Shown here: positions 18,390-26,813 of the stretch, piece after piece | How positions within the stretch are numbered: position 1 is the stretch's first letter | Layout: every line of letters starts with the position of its first letter | Origin: an uncultured Oscillospiraceae bacterium | GTDB lineage: Bacteria; Bacillota; Clostridia; Oscillospirales; Oscillospiraceae | NCBI GenBank assembly: GCA_934670025.1 | Contig: CAKUOS010000027.1 | Span: forward strand, 1 to 30,159 | DNA length: 30,159 nucleotides | Direction of reading: 5' to 3' | Made by a program: the position numbers and the translations under genes | Notes under the pieces: model-generated | Databases searched by the model: none | Told to the model about the DNA's origin: nothing | Seen by the model: only the letters and a program-made list of their open reading frames with translations

Positions 18390-18620
18390 ATGACGCTTGA
18401 CGAGCTGCAGGTCGGACATTCCGGCCGCATCACGGCCGTCGGCGGCGAGGGCATCCTCCGCTGCCGGCTGCTGGACATGGGCCTCATTCCGCAGACGCAG
18501 ATCCGCGTGAGCAAGATCGCTCCCATGGGAGATCCCATGGAGCTGTTTTTGCGCGGCTATACGCTGACGCTGCGGAAAGAGGACGCGCGCAACATTACCG
18601 TAGAGGAGGACGCCGTATGA
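18390..18620 (+). CDS. feoA: Ferrous iron transport protein A
   Basis: The 76-residue cytoplasmic SH3-like protein assists FeoB in Fe(II) uptake. The typical core, GHSGRITAVGG followed by RCRLLDMGLIPQTQIRV and a C-terminal GYTLTLRKEDA segment, is present. The ATG at 18390 has AGGAGAAGGG about 12 bases upstream. The open frame runs back to 18300 but that part is the leader hairpin. The ATGA overlap with feoB indicates coupling. Confidence 0.93.
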   Translation: MTLDELQVGHSGRITAVGGEGILRCRLLDMGLIPQTQIRVSKIAPMGDPMELFLRGYTLTLRKEDARNITVEEDAV

Positions 18621-20599
18621 TCTTCGCCCTCGCCGGTAATCAGAATTGCGGCAAAACAACGCTCTTTAACCAGCTGACGGGTTCAAATCAGCACGTCGGC
18701 AACTTCCCCGGCGTGACCGTCGACCAGAAATCCGGGGCCATCCGCGGGCAGAAGGACTGCACCGTGGTCGATCTGCCGGGCATCTATTCGCTGCGCCCGT
18801 ATACGGCGGAGGAGATCGTCACGCGCGATTTCATCCTCAAAAGCAGGCCCGACGGCATCATCAACATCGTCGACGCGACGAATCTTGAACGCAACCTCTA
18901 TCTGACCTTGCAGCTTCTGACGCTGCGCGTGCCGATGGTGCTGGCGCTCAACATGATGGACGAGCTGACCGGCAACGGCGGCTCGGTCAACATTGAAAAG
19001 CTGTCGCAGACGCTCGGCGTGCCGGTCGTGCCCATCTGCGCGGCCACGGGCGACGGCGTCGAGGCGCTCATTGAGGCGGCTGTACGCGCCGCGGAGGAAA
19101 AACGCCTGCCCGCGGTCTATGATTTCTGCGCGCCCGGGCCGGTCCACCGCTGTATCCACGCCGTGTGCCATCAGATCGAGGACCACGCGCAGCGCGCGGG
19201 TCTTGCGACGCGCTTCGCGGCTACGTGGGTCATCGACGGCGACGCGGCGATCACGGAGCAGCTGCATCTCGATCAGAACGAAAAGGAGCTCATTGAGCAT
19301 TCCATCGTGCAGATGGAGCTTGAGCGCGGGCTTGACCGCAACGCGGCCATCGCCGATATGCGCTATACCTTCATCGAGGACGCCGTGGCAAAGTGCGTCG
19401 TCAAGCCGCACGAGAGCCGCGAGCGGCTGCGCTCGGTGCGGGCGGATAAGATCCTGACCGGAAAGTATACGGCTATCCCGATCTTCATCGGCGTGATGCT
19501 GCTGGTGTTCTATCTGACGTTCCACGTCATCGGCCAGCGGCTGAGCGATCTGCTGGGTGATGGCATCGCCGCGCTGACCGTCCTTGTCGACCGTGCGTTG
19601 ACCGCCTACGGCCTCAATCCCGTGGTGCAGTCTCTGGTCATTGACGGCATTTTCGAGGGCGTAGGCTCCGTCCTGAGCTTCCTGCCGATCATCGTGACGC
19701 TGTTCTTCTTCCTGTCCATCCTGGAGGACACGGGCTATATGGCGCGCGTGGCGTTTGTGATGGACAAGCTGCTGCGCAAGATCGGCCTGTCGGGCAAATC
19801 GATCGTGCCGATGCTCATCGGCTTCGGCTGCACGGTCCCGGCCGTCATGGCCGCGCGGACGCTGCCGTCCGAGCGTGACCGGACGATGACGATCCTTCTT
19901 ACGCCGTTCATGAGCTGCTCGGCGAAGATCCCCATCTACGCATTTTTCTCGGCGGCGTTCTTCCCGGACTATGCCGCGCTCGTGATGACGGGGCTGTATG
20001 TGCTGGGTATCGCATTCGGGATCCTCTCGGCGCTGGTTTTAAAGACCGCGTTCCGCGGCCGTCCGGTGCCGTTCGTGATGGAGCTGCCGAACTACCGGCT
20101 GCCGAGCGCGAAGAGCGTGCTGCTTTTGCTGTGGGACAAGGCGCGGGACTTTATCGAGCGCGCGTTCACGGTCATCTTCCTTGCGACCATCGTCATCTGG
20201 TTCTTGCAGAGCTTTGACGCGCATCTGAACGTCGTGGCCAGCGGCGAAAAGAGCTTGCTCGCCATCGTCGGCAAGTGGCTCGCGCCCGTGTTCGCACCGC
20301 TGGGCTTCGCCGACTGGCGCTGCGCCACGGCGCTCATCACCGGCTTCATCGCCAAAGAATCTGTCGTCAGTACGCTCCAGATCCTGCTCGGCGGCGCCGC
20401 GGCCGCGTCGCTCTTTACGACCCGGACGGCGCTGAGCTTCCTCGTGTTTACGCTCCTTTATACGCCGTGCGTCGCGGCCATCGCCGCCATCCGCCGCGAG
20501 GTCGGCTCCGCGCTGCGCGCGGGCCTGATCGCGCTGAGCCAGTGCTGCGTGGCGTGGCTGGCCGCGTTCGCCGTCTACCATCTGGCGCTGCTGCTGTAA
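18617..20599 (+). CDS. feoB: Ferrous iron transporter B
   Basis: The 660-residue protein imports Fe(II) across the cytoplasmic membrane. The N-terminal G domain has G1 GNQNCGKT (7-14), G2 Thr34, G3 DLPG (52-55) and G4 NMMD (112-115). A regulatory helical region follows to about residue 280. The membrane domain contains about eight to ten hydrophobic segments, including the core motif GFGCTVPAVMAAR and the EDTGYMARVAFVMD Gate segment. It is shorter than E. coli FeoB (773) but in range for Clostridia. No FeoC is seen; a hairpin follows the stop closely. Confidence 0.95.
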   Translation: MIFALAGNQNCGKTTLFNQLTGSNQHVGNFPGVTVDQKSGAIRGQKDCTVVDLPGIYSLRPYTAEEIVTRDFILKSRPDGIINIVDATNLERNLYLTLQLLTLRVPMVLALNMMDELTGNGGSVNIEKLSQTLGVPVVPICAATGDGVEALIEAAVRAAEEKRLPAVYDFCAPGPVHRCIHAVCHQIEDHAQRAGLATRFAATWVIDGDAAITEQLHLDQNEKELIEHSIVQMELERGLDRNAAIADMRYTFIEDAVAKCVVKPHESRERLRSVRADKILTGKYTAIPIFIGVMLLVFYLTFHVIGQRLSDLLGDGIAALTVLVDRALTAYGLNPVVQSLVIDGIFEGVGSVLSFLPIIVTLFFFLSILEDTGYMARVAFVMDKLLRKIGLSGKSIVPMLIGFGCTVPAVMAARTLPSERDRTMTILLTPFMSCSAKIPIYAFFSAAFFPDYAALVMTGLYVLGIAFGILSALVLKTAFRGRPVPFVMELPNYRLPSAKSVLLLLWDKARDFIERAFTVIFLATIVIWFLQSFDAHLNVVASGEKSLLAIVGKWLAPVFAPLGFADWRCATALITGFIAKESVVSTLQILLGGAAAASLFTTRTALSFLVFTLLYTPCVAAIAAIRREVGSALRAGLIALSQCCVAWLAAFAVYHLALLL

Positions 20600-20610
20600 G
20601 CATACATATG

Positions 20611-20649
20611 CCCCCGGTCGTCCGCATAAGGATGACTGGGGGTGTTTTT
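20611..20649 (+). terminator. Terminator after feoB that contains the next gene's ribosome site
   Basis: CCCCCGGTCGTCC (20611-20623) pairs with GGATGACTGGGGG (20630-20642) using two G-T wobbles, then TGTTTTT. The GGGGG in its 3' arm is also the only Shine-Dalgarno-like sequence for the deacetylase starting at 20650. Confidence 0.7.
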
Positions 20650-21441
20650 ATGAGAAGATTCTTGCGGCAATACGGCCGGCTGACGCTGGCGCTGGCGGCC
20701 GTCGCCGCGTTCTGCGCGGCATTGCCGCTGCTGTTTCAGACGAGCCGCGCCATCCAGACCGGCTCGTGGGGCCTGAGCTTCCGCACCGAGGGACAGCCGC
20801 CCGTCGGCAACGCAAGCCAGGACGCGCTGCGGCAGTATGACGCGGCATTCCTCGGCGACACGAAGGAAAAAACGATCTACCTGACGTTTGACGCGGGATA
20901 TGAAAACGGCTGCACGGCGCAGATCCTTGATACGCTGGCAAAGCACAGCGTCAAAGCGGCGTTCTTCGTCGTCGGCAACTATCTGGAGCAGGAACCGGAG
21001 CTTGTGCGCCGCATGGTGCGCGAGGGGCACATCGTCGGCAATCACACGTACCACCACTACGATATGTCAAAGCTGTCGGATGAGGCAGCCTTCAGCGCCG
21101 AGCTGACGAGCCTCGAAACGCTCTACAAAGAGGTCACCGGCGAGCAGATGCAGAAGTTCTACCGGCCGCCGCAGGGCATCTACAGCGAAAAGAATCTCGC
21201 GATGGCGCAGAAGCTGGGATATAAGACGGTGTTCTGGTCGCTGGCCTACGTCGACTGGTATCAGGACGATCAGCCGACAAAGGAGCAGGCGTTCGGCAAG
21301 CTCATCCCGCGCATCCATCCGGGCGCGGTGGTGCTTTTGCACTCGACGTCGCAGACGAACGCGGAGATCCTCGACGAGCTTCTGACAAAATGGGAGGACA
21401 TGGGCTATACGTTCGGCACGATCGACGCGCTGTTTGCGTAA
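20650..21441 (+). CDS. PdaA-like polysaccharide deacetylase
   Basis: The 263-residue exported or membrane-anchored enzyme has a hydrophobic N-terminal segment (about 11-30) and a NodB-type deacetylase domain. The motif TFDAGYENG (79-87) contains Asp81 and the D-A variation characteristic of the PdaA family, which makes muramic-delta-lactam in spore cortex peptidoglycan. GHIVGNHTYHH supplies the metal histidines (His132 and His136), RPPQG is at 172-176 and LLHSTS carries His231. The ATG at 20650 is chosen because upstream sequence is feoB and a hairpin. Sporulation role is inferred from the motif and from other spore genes in the window. Confidence 0.87.
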   Translation: MRRFLRQYGRLTLALAAVAAFCAALPLLFQTSRAIQTGSWGLSFRTEGQPPVGNASQDALRQYDAAFLGDTKEKTIYLTFDAGYENGCTAQILDTLAKHSVKAAFFVVGNYLEQEPELVRRMVREGHIVGNHTYHHYDMSKLSDEAAFSAELTSLETLYKEVTGEQMQKFYRPPQGIYSEKNLAMAQKLGYKTVFWSLAYVDWYQDDQPTKEQAFGKLIPRIHPGAVVLLHSTSQTNAEILDELLTKWEDMGYTFGTIDALFA

Positions 21442-21459
21442 CCATTTTCCCATCCCGGC

Positions 21460-21498
21460 ATAACATGGAATGAGCGAGCGAGTGAACCGCTACGTTAT
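21460..21498 (+). repeat. Imperfect inverted repeat ahead of the Cys-rich small gene
   Basis: ATAACATGG (21460-21468) and CTACGTTAT (21490-21498) can pair at eight of nine positions including one wobble, ending just before the AGGAGG ribosome site at 21504. It may be a leader hairpin or chance. Confidence 0.35.
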
Positions 21499-21516
21499 CT
21501 TTCAGGAGGTCTTGTT

Positions 21517-21657
21517 ATGTCTTGTAATCAGTCCGGATTCTGCGCTTTCGGCAACAGCTGGTGGTGGATCATCATTCTGCTTCTGATCTTCGGCGTCGGC
21601 AATGGCAATTGCGGCGGCAATTCCTGCGGCTGTGACAGCGGCTGCGGCTGCGGCTGA
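21517..21657 (+). CDS. Tiny Cys/Gly-rich membrane protein, unknown function
   Basis: This 46-residue reading frame starts at ATG with AGGAGG 7 bases upstream and ends just before a strong terminator, so it looks like a real gene. The N terminus MSCNQSGFCAFGNS is followed by a hydrophobic stretch beginning WWWIIILLLIF (residues 15-25) and a tail dense in Cys, Gly and Asn, ending CGCG. There are seven cysteines. Similar tiny Cys-rich single-membrane-span proteins are widespread but unnamed in Clostridia, and some resemble the small YjcZ-type spore proteins in layout. Function is not known; metal binding or disulfide-linked surface localisation are only possibilities. Confidence 0.72.
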   Translation: MSCNQSGFCAFGNSWWWIIILLLIFGVGNGNCGGNSCGCDSGCGCG

Positions 21658-21668
21658 GCGCTACATGG

Positions 21669-21706
21669 AAAAATCGGAGCTGCCGAAAGGCAGCTCCGAT
21701 TTGTTT
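21669..21706. terminator. Bidirectional terminator between the Cys-rich gene and NUDIX gene
   Basis: AAATCGGAGCTGCC (21671-21684) pairs perfectly with GGCAGCTCCGATTT (21689-21702) around a GAAA tetraloop. It is flanked by A5 on the left (T5 on the minus strand) and T-rich sequence on the right. Confidence 0.93.
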
Positions 21707-22277
21707 ATAGTGGGAAGTTTTTCGCTTTGTCCATCAGCTTCTGATAGACCGGGCGCATAGCGGGTTCGGAGACGGCCGCGAGAACGTCTTCCACCGCCAG
21801 CCAGCGCACGGCGCTGTTTTCGTCCGGCTTTTCACGGATGGGCGCGCCGTCGTCGGCTGTGAGCAGATACGTCGCGTTCAGATGCAGGTGCGCCGAGACG
21901 AATTTCCCGCGCTTGCGGTGCGGCGCGACGTGGAGGATCTCCACGGAGAAGATCTCCGGAGAGACAGGCCGGGCCACGACGCCCGATTCCTCGTTTGCCT
22001 CGCGCAGCGCGACGGAAAGCAGATCCTCCTCGCCGTCGGCGTGGCCGCCGAGCCACGCCCAGGACTGATAGAGGTTGTGATACGCCATCAGTACCTTCGT
22101 GCGGCCGGGGTTTACGATCCAGCAGGACGCCGTGAAGTGTGCCGTCTCGTTTTCGCGCGTCAGAAGATCCGCAAACACGTCCATATCGCGCAGCATCAGG
22201 CGCCGGTCGTTCTCCTCCTGCTCACACGCGGGCACGAATGCTGCCAGCTGCGCGCGCAGGCGCGGATACTCATTCAT
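21705..22277 (-). CDS. NUDIX hydrolase
   Basis: The 190-residue protein has an exact Nudix box at GHADGEEDLLSVALREANEE followed by SGV (GX5EX7REUXEEXGU), which coordinates the metal for hydrolysis of a nucleoside diphosphate linked to another group. The N-terminal 45 residues are family-specific. Substrate cannot be assigned; nucleotide sugars, oxidised nucleotides or ADP-ribose-like compounds are all possible. The ATG overlaps the end of rpiB by 8 bases, so it is the last gene of the hisS-aspS-rpiB unit and is followed by a strong terminator. Confidence 0.9.
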   Translation of the reverse strand: MNEYPRLRAQLAAFVPACEQEENDRRLMLRDMDVFADLLTRENETAHFTASCWIVNPGRTKVLMAYHNLYQSWAWLGGHADGEEDLLSVALREANEESGVVARPVSPEIFSVEILHVAPHRKRGKFVSAHLHLNATYLLTADDGAPIREKPDENSAVRWLAVEDVLAAVSEPAMRPVYQKLMDKAKNFPL

Positions 22278-22710
22278 GCTCCAGCGCCATCATCTTGTCG
22301 ATGCGCCGCTGATGCCGCTCGCCGTGGGAAAATTCCGTGGCCAGCCACGTGTCGACGATCTCCAGCGCCAACATTTCGCCCACGACGCCCGCGCCGAGGG
22401 CCATCATGTTGGTGTCGTTGTGCTCGCGCGTCAGGCGCGCGGACATCACATCGCTCAAAAGCGCGCAGCGGATGCCGTGCACCTTGTTCGCCGTGATGGA
22501 CACGCCGATGCCCGTCGTGCAGCAGACGATGCCGCGGTCACATTCGCCGCCGGCCACGGCCTTCGCCGCCGCGGCGGCAAAATCGGGGTAGTCGCAGCTG
22601 TCCTTCGTGTAACAGCCGAAATCCTTACAGGCAAGGCCGCGCTGTTCCAGATGCGCCTTGATGGCGTTTTTCAGGTCGAGCGCGCCGTGGTCACAAGCCA
22701 GTGCGATCAT
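22270..22710 (-). CDS. rpiB: Ribose-5-phosphate isomerase B
   Basis: This 146-residue enzyme interconverts ribose 5-phosphate and ribulose 5-phosphate in the pentose phosphate pathway. ACDHGALDLK is the N-terminal signature. Cys64 in CCTTGIGVSITANK aligns with the catalytic Cys of E. coli RpiB, with Thr in place of the usual Gly directly after it. His97 in REHNDTN is the ring-opening histidine. GAGGAGG is 9 bases upstream of the ATG. It lies 13 bases after aspS. A LacAB-type or allose isomerase role is less likely because it is alone and the sequence matches RpiB. Confidence 0.93.
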   Translation of the reverse strand: MIALACDHGALDLKNAIKAHLEQRGLACKDFGCYTKDSCDYPDFAAAAAKAVAGGECDRGIVCCTTGIGVSITANKVHGIRCALLSDVMSARLTREHNDTNMMALGAGVVGEMLALEIVDTWLATEFSHGERHQRRIDKMMALEHE

Positions 22711-22723
22711 GGGTCGTACCTCC

Positions 22724-24496
22724 TCAGTCTTCCTCTTTCGCGGTGCAGCGGATGTGGAGCTCGTCGAGCTGCTTCTGCGTGACCTCGCTCGGCGCGCCCA
22801 TCAGAATATCCTGCGCGTTCTTGTTCATCGGGAACGGGATGATCTCGCGGATGCAGTCCTCGCCGGCCAGCAGCATGACCATGCGGTCGACGCCCGGGGC
22901 GATACCGGCATGGGGAGGTGCGCCGTAGCAGAAGGCGTTGTACATCGCGGGGAACTTCTTTTTCACGTCGTCCTCGCCGAGGCGGACAAGCTGGAAGGCC
23001 TTGATCATGATCTCGGGATCGTGGTTCCGGACTGCACCGGAGGAGAGCTCGATGCCGTTGCAGACGAGGTCATACTGCTGCGCGGTGATGGTCAGGGGAT
23101 CAATTTCGCCGCGGATGGCCTTGTCGAGCGTGGCTGCGCCGCCGCCCGGCATCGAGAACGGATTGTGGCAGAATTCCAGCTCGCCGGACTCGTCGCCGAT
23201 CTCATACATCGGGAAGTCGACGATCCAGCAGAATTCATAGCGTTCCTTGTCCATGTGGCCCTCGACATTTGCGCCGAAGGTCTTGATGAGAACGCCCGTG
23301 AGCTTCGTCGCGGATGCGCCCGCGGCGACGACGACGAGCGTATTGGGCGTGAGACCCAGGCGCTCGGTCAGCTGCTCTTTGCAGCCCTGCACGAATTTTG
23401 CAACGCCGCCGGCCAGCTCACCGTTTTCATCCATCTTGAACCAGTAGCCCTTCGTGCCGGCCTGTACCTCGCAGTCGGTCAGCAGCTTTTCGATCTGCTT
23501 GCGCGTCAGATGGCAGTTCGAAATGGGAACGGCCTTGACGGTCTGGCCCTTGAAATTCTCAAACTCGGATTCCGTGAACAGGTCGGAGATGTTTTTGCAG
23601 GTCAGGTCGATGCGCAGATCCGGCTTGTCGGAGCCGTAGGTCTCCAGCGCGTCGGTATACGCGATGCGGCGGAACGGCGCGGACGAGGCGACGTTATACT
23701 TGCCGTATTTGGCGAAGATCGGCGGCAGCACGTCCTCGATGATGGCGAACACGTCGTCCTGCGCGGCGAAGGCCATCTCCATGTCGAGCTGATAGAATTC
23801 GCCGGGGCTGCGGTCGCCGCGGGCGTCCTCGTCGCGGAAGCAGGGCGCGATCTGGAAATAGCGGTCAAAACCGGAGGTCATCAGCAGCTGCTTGAACTGC
23901 TGCGGCGCCTGCGGCAGGGCGTAGAACTTGCCGGGATGCTTTCTGGCGGGAACGAGGTAATCGCGCGCGCCCTCGGGGCTGGAGGCCGTGAGGATCGGGG
24001 TCGTGATCTCGAGGAAATCATGCGCCATCATCGACTGACGCAGCGCGGCGATGACGTTGCAGCGCAGAATGATGTTCTTTTTGACGGCGGGGTTGCGCAG
24101 GTCGAGATAGCGGTACTTCAGACGCTGCGTCTCATCCGCGTCGCGGCTGCGGTTGATCTCAAACGGCAGCTCGTTGTACTGGCAGCGGCCCAGCAGCTCG
24201 ATCTTTTCCGGGACGACCTCAATGTCGCCGGTGGGCTGCTTGGGGTTTTTGCTCGCGCGCTCGCGCACGGTGCCGGTCACGGAGATGGTCGACTCCTTGT
24301 TGATGCCCTTGACGATGTTCATCATCGCTTCCGTTTCGACGACGATCTGCGTCGTGCCGTAGAAGTCGCGCAGGACGATAAAGGCAAAGTTATTGCCGAC
24401 CACGCGGACGTTTTCCATCCAGCCGGACAGCGTGACGGTTTTGCCGGCGTCCTCCAGACGGAGCTGGCCGCAGGTATGGGTTCTCGATTGCATCAT
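22724..24496 (-). CDS. aspS: Aspartate--tRNA ligase
   Basis: The 590-residue class II synthetase charges tRNA-Asp. An N-terminal OB-fold anticodon domain (LSGWMENVRVVGNNFAFIVL) is followed by the catalytic core. Motif 2 is FRDEDARGDRSPGEF (from about residue 220), and motif 3 is GIAPGVDRMVML near the C terminus. The bacterial GAD insertion lies between them. RGDRSPGEF replaces the more common RADRQPEF. The ATG at 24496 is chosen because AGAAGGAT lies 6 bases upstream; an in-frame GTG at 24520 overlaps that site. It is 42 bases after hisS and presumably shares the T-box leader. Whether it is discriminating or also charges tRNA-Asn cannot be told here. Confidence 0.95.
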   Translation of the reverse strand: MMQSRTHTCGQLRLEDAGKTVTLSGWMENVRVVGNNFAFIVLRDFYGTTQIVVETEAMMNIVKGINKESTISVTGTVRERASKNPKQPTGDIEVVPEKIELLGRCQYNELPFEINRSRDADETQRLKYRYLDLRNPAVKKNIILRCNVIAALRQSMMAHDFLEITTPILTASSPEGARDYLVPARKHPGKFYALPQAPQQFKQLLMTSGFDRYFQIAPCFRDEDARGDRSPGEFYQLDMEMAFAAQDDVFAIIEDVLPPIFAKYGKYNVASSAPFRRIAYTDALETYGSDKPDLRIDLTCKNISDLFTESEFENFKGQTVKAVPISNCHLTRKQIEKLLTDCEVQAGTKGYWFKMDENGELAGGVAKFVQGCKEQLTERLGLTPNTLVVVAAGASATKLTGVLIKTFGANVEGHMDKERYEFCWIVDFPMYEIGDESGELEFCHNPFSMPGGGAATLDKAIRGEIDPLTITAQQYDLVCNGIELSSGAVRNHDPEIMIKAFQLVRLGEDDVKKKFPAMYNAFCYGAPPHAGIAPGVDRMVMLLAGEDCIREIIPFPMNKNAQDILMGAPSEVTQKQLDELHIRCTAKEED

Positions 24497-24538
24497 GTTG
24501 GTATCCTTCTTTCTGTCCACTTTTTATTTGCGGGTTGT

Positions 24539-25891
<1,353 letters not shown>

Positions 25892-25960
25892 TGTTGTTTC
25901 CTCTCTATATGATGCGTTTTTGTTTTTTGTGGAATGGTGGGAAATTGGCGCTGTTTGGGT

Positions 25961-26081
25961 TCGACCTCTCTGGCTCGCTATGCTCGCCACCTCCCCTTCA
26001 CAAGGGGAGGCTTTGGACTGCGCAAAATCCAAGGCTCCCCTTGGCAAGGGGAGCTGTCAGCGAAGCTGACTGAGAGGTCGA
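25961..26081. repeat. MITE-like palindromic intergenic element
   Basis: The 121-bp element has perfect 10-bp terminal inverted repeats, TCGACCTCTC (25961-25970) and GAGAGGTCGA (26072-26081). Inside are two similar halves, each with a CTCCCCTT/AAGGGGAG hairpin, and a central TTTGGA/TCCAA pair. The whole can fold into a multi-branched hairpin. It carries no coding capacity. Elements with this CTCCCCTT...AAGGGGAG and GACTGAGAGG pattern are familiar from intergenic regions of gut Clostridia (recollection, not searched). It lies between the T-box terminator and hisS, with about 70 unremarkable bases before the hisS start. Confidence 0.75.
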
Positions 26082-26094
26082 CAATCAGGCGGTG

Positions 26095-26131
26095 AAAAAA
26101 GATACTCCCGTCCCGCAGATTGGGACGAGAG
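26095..26131 (-). terminator. T-box-controlled terminator upstream of hisS
   Basis: On the minus strand CTCTCGTCCC (26122-26131) pairs with GGGACGGGAG (26105-26114) with one wobble, followed by TATC and T6 (plus-strand A6 at 26095-26100). Confidence 0.92.
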
Positions 26132-26341
26132 CAGAATTTGCTTCGTGGTGCCACCCAAATTCGGCGCGTTCGGTCGGAACGCACCCTTTTGCGCAGGAAA
26201 ACGGGCTGCGCGGGCCCGGCGATTTCGGCGCAAAGCGCCTTATACGCGCGCTCGGCGGATGTCCTTCCCGGCGTCTTTGCAAAAGCCTTTCAGCGAGGCG
26301 GCTTTCTCTCTGTGCAAAGGGGACTCCGGTACTGCTTCCGC
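26095..26341 (-). promoter_or_regulatory. T-box riboswitch leader of hisS-aspS
   Basis: On the minus strand the T-box core GGGTGGCACCACG (26144-26156) is unmistakable. Upstream, GCGGA (26337-26341) pairs with TCCGC (26255-26259) to close stem I. The specifier loop has AGTA on its 5' side and GAAGGACA on its 3' side, placing GAC (26261-26263, Asp codon) before a conserved A. An AGAGA-type element and apical stem AAAGCC/GGCTTT follow. Stem III (GCGTTC/GAACGC) precedes the T-box. Antiterminator pairing TTGGG...CCCAA and CGA/TCG around the bulge competes with the terminator. Uncharged tRNA-Asp is the predicted ligand. Confidence 0.92.
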
Positions 26342-26364
26342 GTCATGGCGGCAAATCATGAAAT

Positions 26365-26781
26365 TCAGCGAATGGTCTTTTTGCTCTTCATCATCATACG
26401 CCAGTCAAGATCGCCGCGCTGCAAGCCGAGGATGAGCATTTCGGCCGACGCGAGATTTGTGGCGCAGGGGACGTTGTACGTGTCGCACAGGCGGAGCGTG
26501 CGCATGATGCGCTGATCCTCCCACGGATCGGTGTCGTTCGGGTCGGAGAACATGAGAACGAGGTCGATCTCGTTGTACGCGATGCGCGCGTCGACCTGCT
26601 GATGGCCGCCCTGGCTCTTTGACAGGAACAGTGCCACAGGCAGGCCCGTGGCCTCGGACACCAGACGGCCCGTGGCCGCCGTCGCCGACAGCGAATGCTT
26701 GGACAGGATGCTTTTATATGCGGTGCAGAACTGCACCATCAGTTCTTTCTTTTTATCGTGCGCCATAAGGGTGATGTTCAT
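26365..26781 (-). CDS. Methylglyoxal synthase-like protein with altered active site
   Basis: The 138-residue protein aligns over its whole length with bacterial methylglyoxal synthase, which converts dihydroxyacetone phosphate to methylglyoxal. AHDKKKELMVQF at the N terminus matches the Bacillus enzyme, including His8-Asp9 and Lys12. However the catalytic base, Asp71 in E. coli numbering within GGDQQ, is His60 here (GGHQQ, codon CAT). His98 is replaced by Trp87, and phosphate-loop residues Thr47 and Gly66 are Ala36 and Lys55. It therefore may not make methylglyoxal. The frame is intact, with AAGGAG 8 bases upstream of the ATG. It follows minD by 32 bases and precedes the T-box leader. Confidence 0.8.
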   Translation of the reverse strand: MNITLMAHDKKKELMVQFCTAYKSILSKHSLSATAATGRLVSEATGLPVALFLSKSQGGHQQVDARIAYNEIDLVLMFSDPNDTDPWEDQRIMRTLRLCDTYNVPCATNLASAEMLILGLQRGDLDWRMMMKSKKTIR

Positions 26782-26813
26782 ATCCTCAGCTCCTTTATGT
26801 ACGGGGGTGTGGT

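Noticed and set aside
25892..26047. N-terminal extension of hisS
   Set aside because: The extra codons run through the palindromic repeat and lack HisRS homology; the ATG at 25891 has its own ribosome site.
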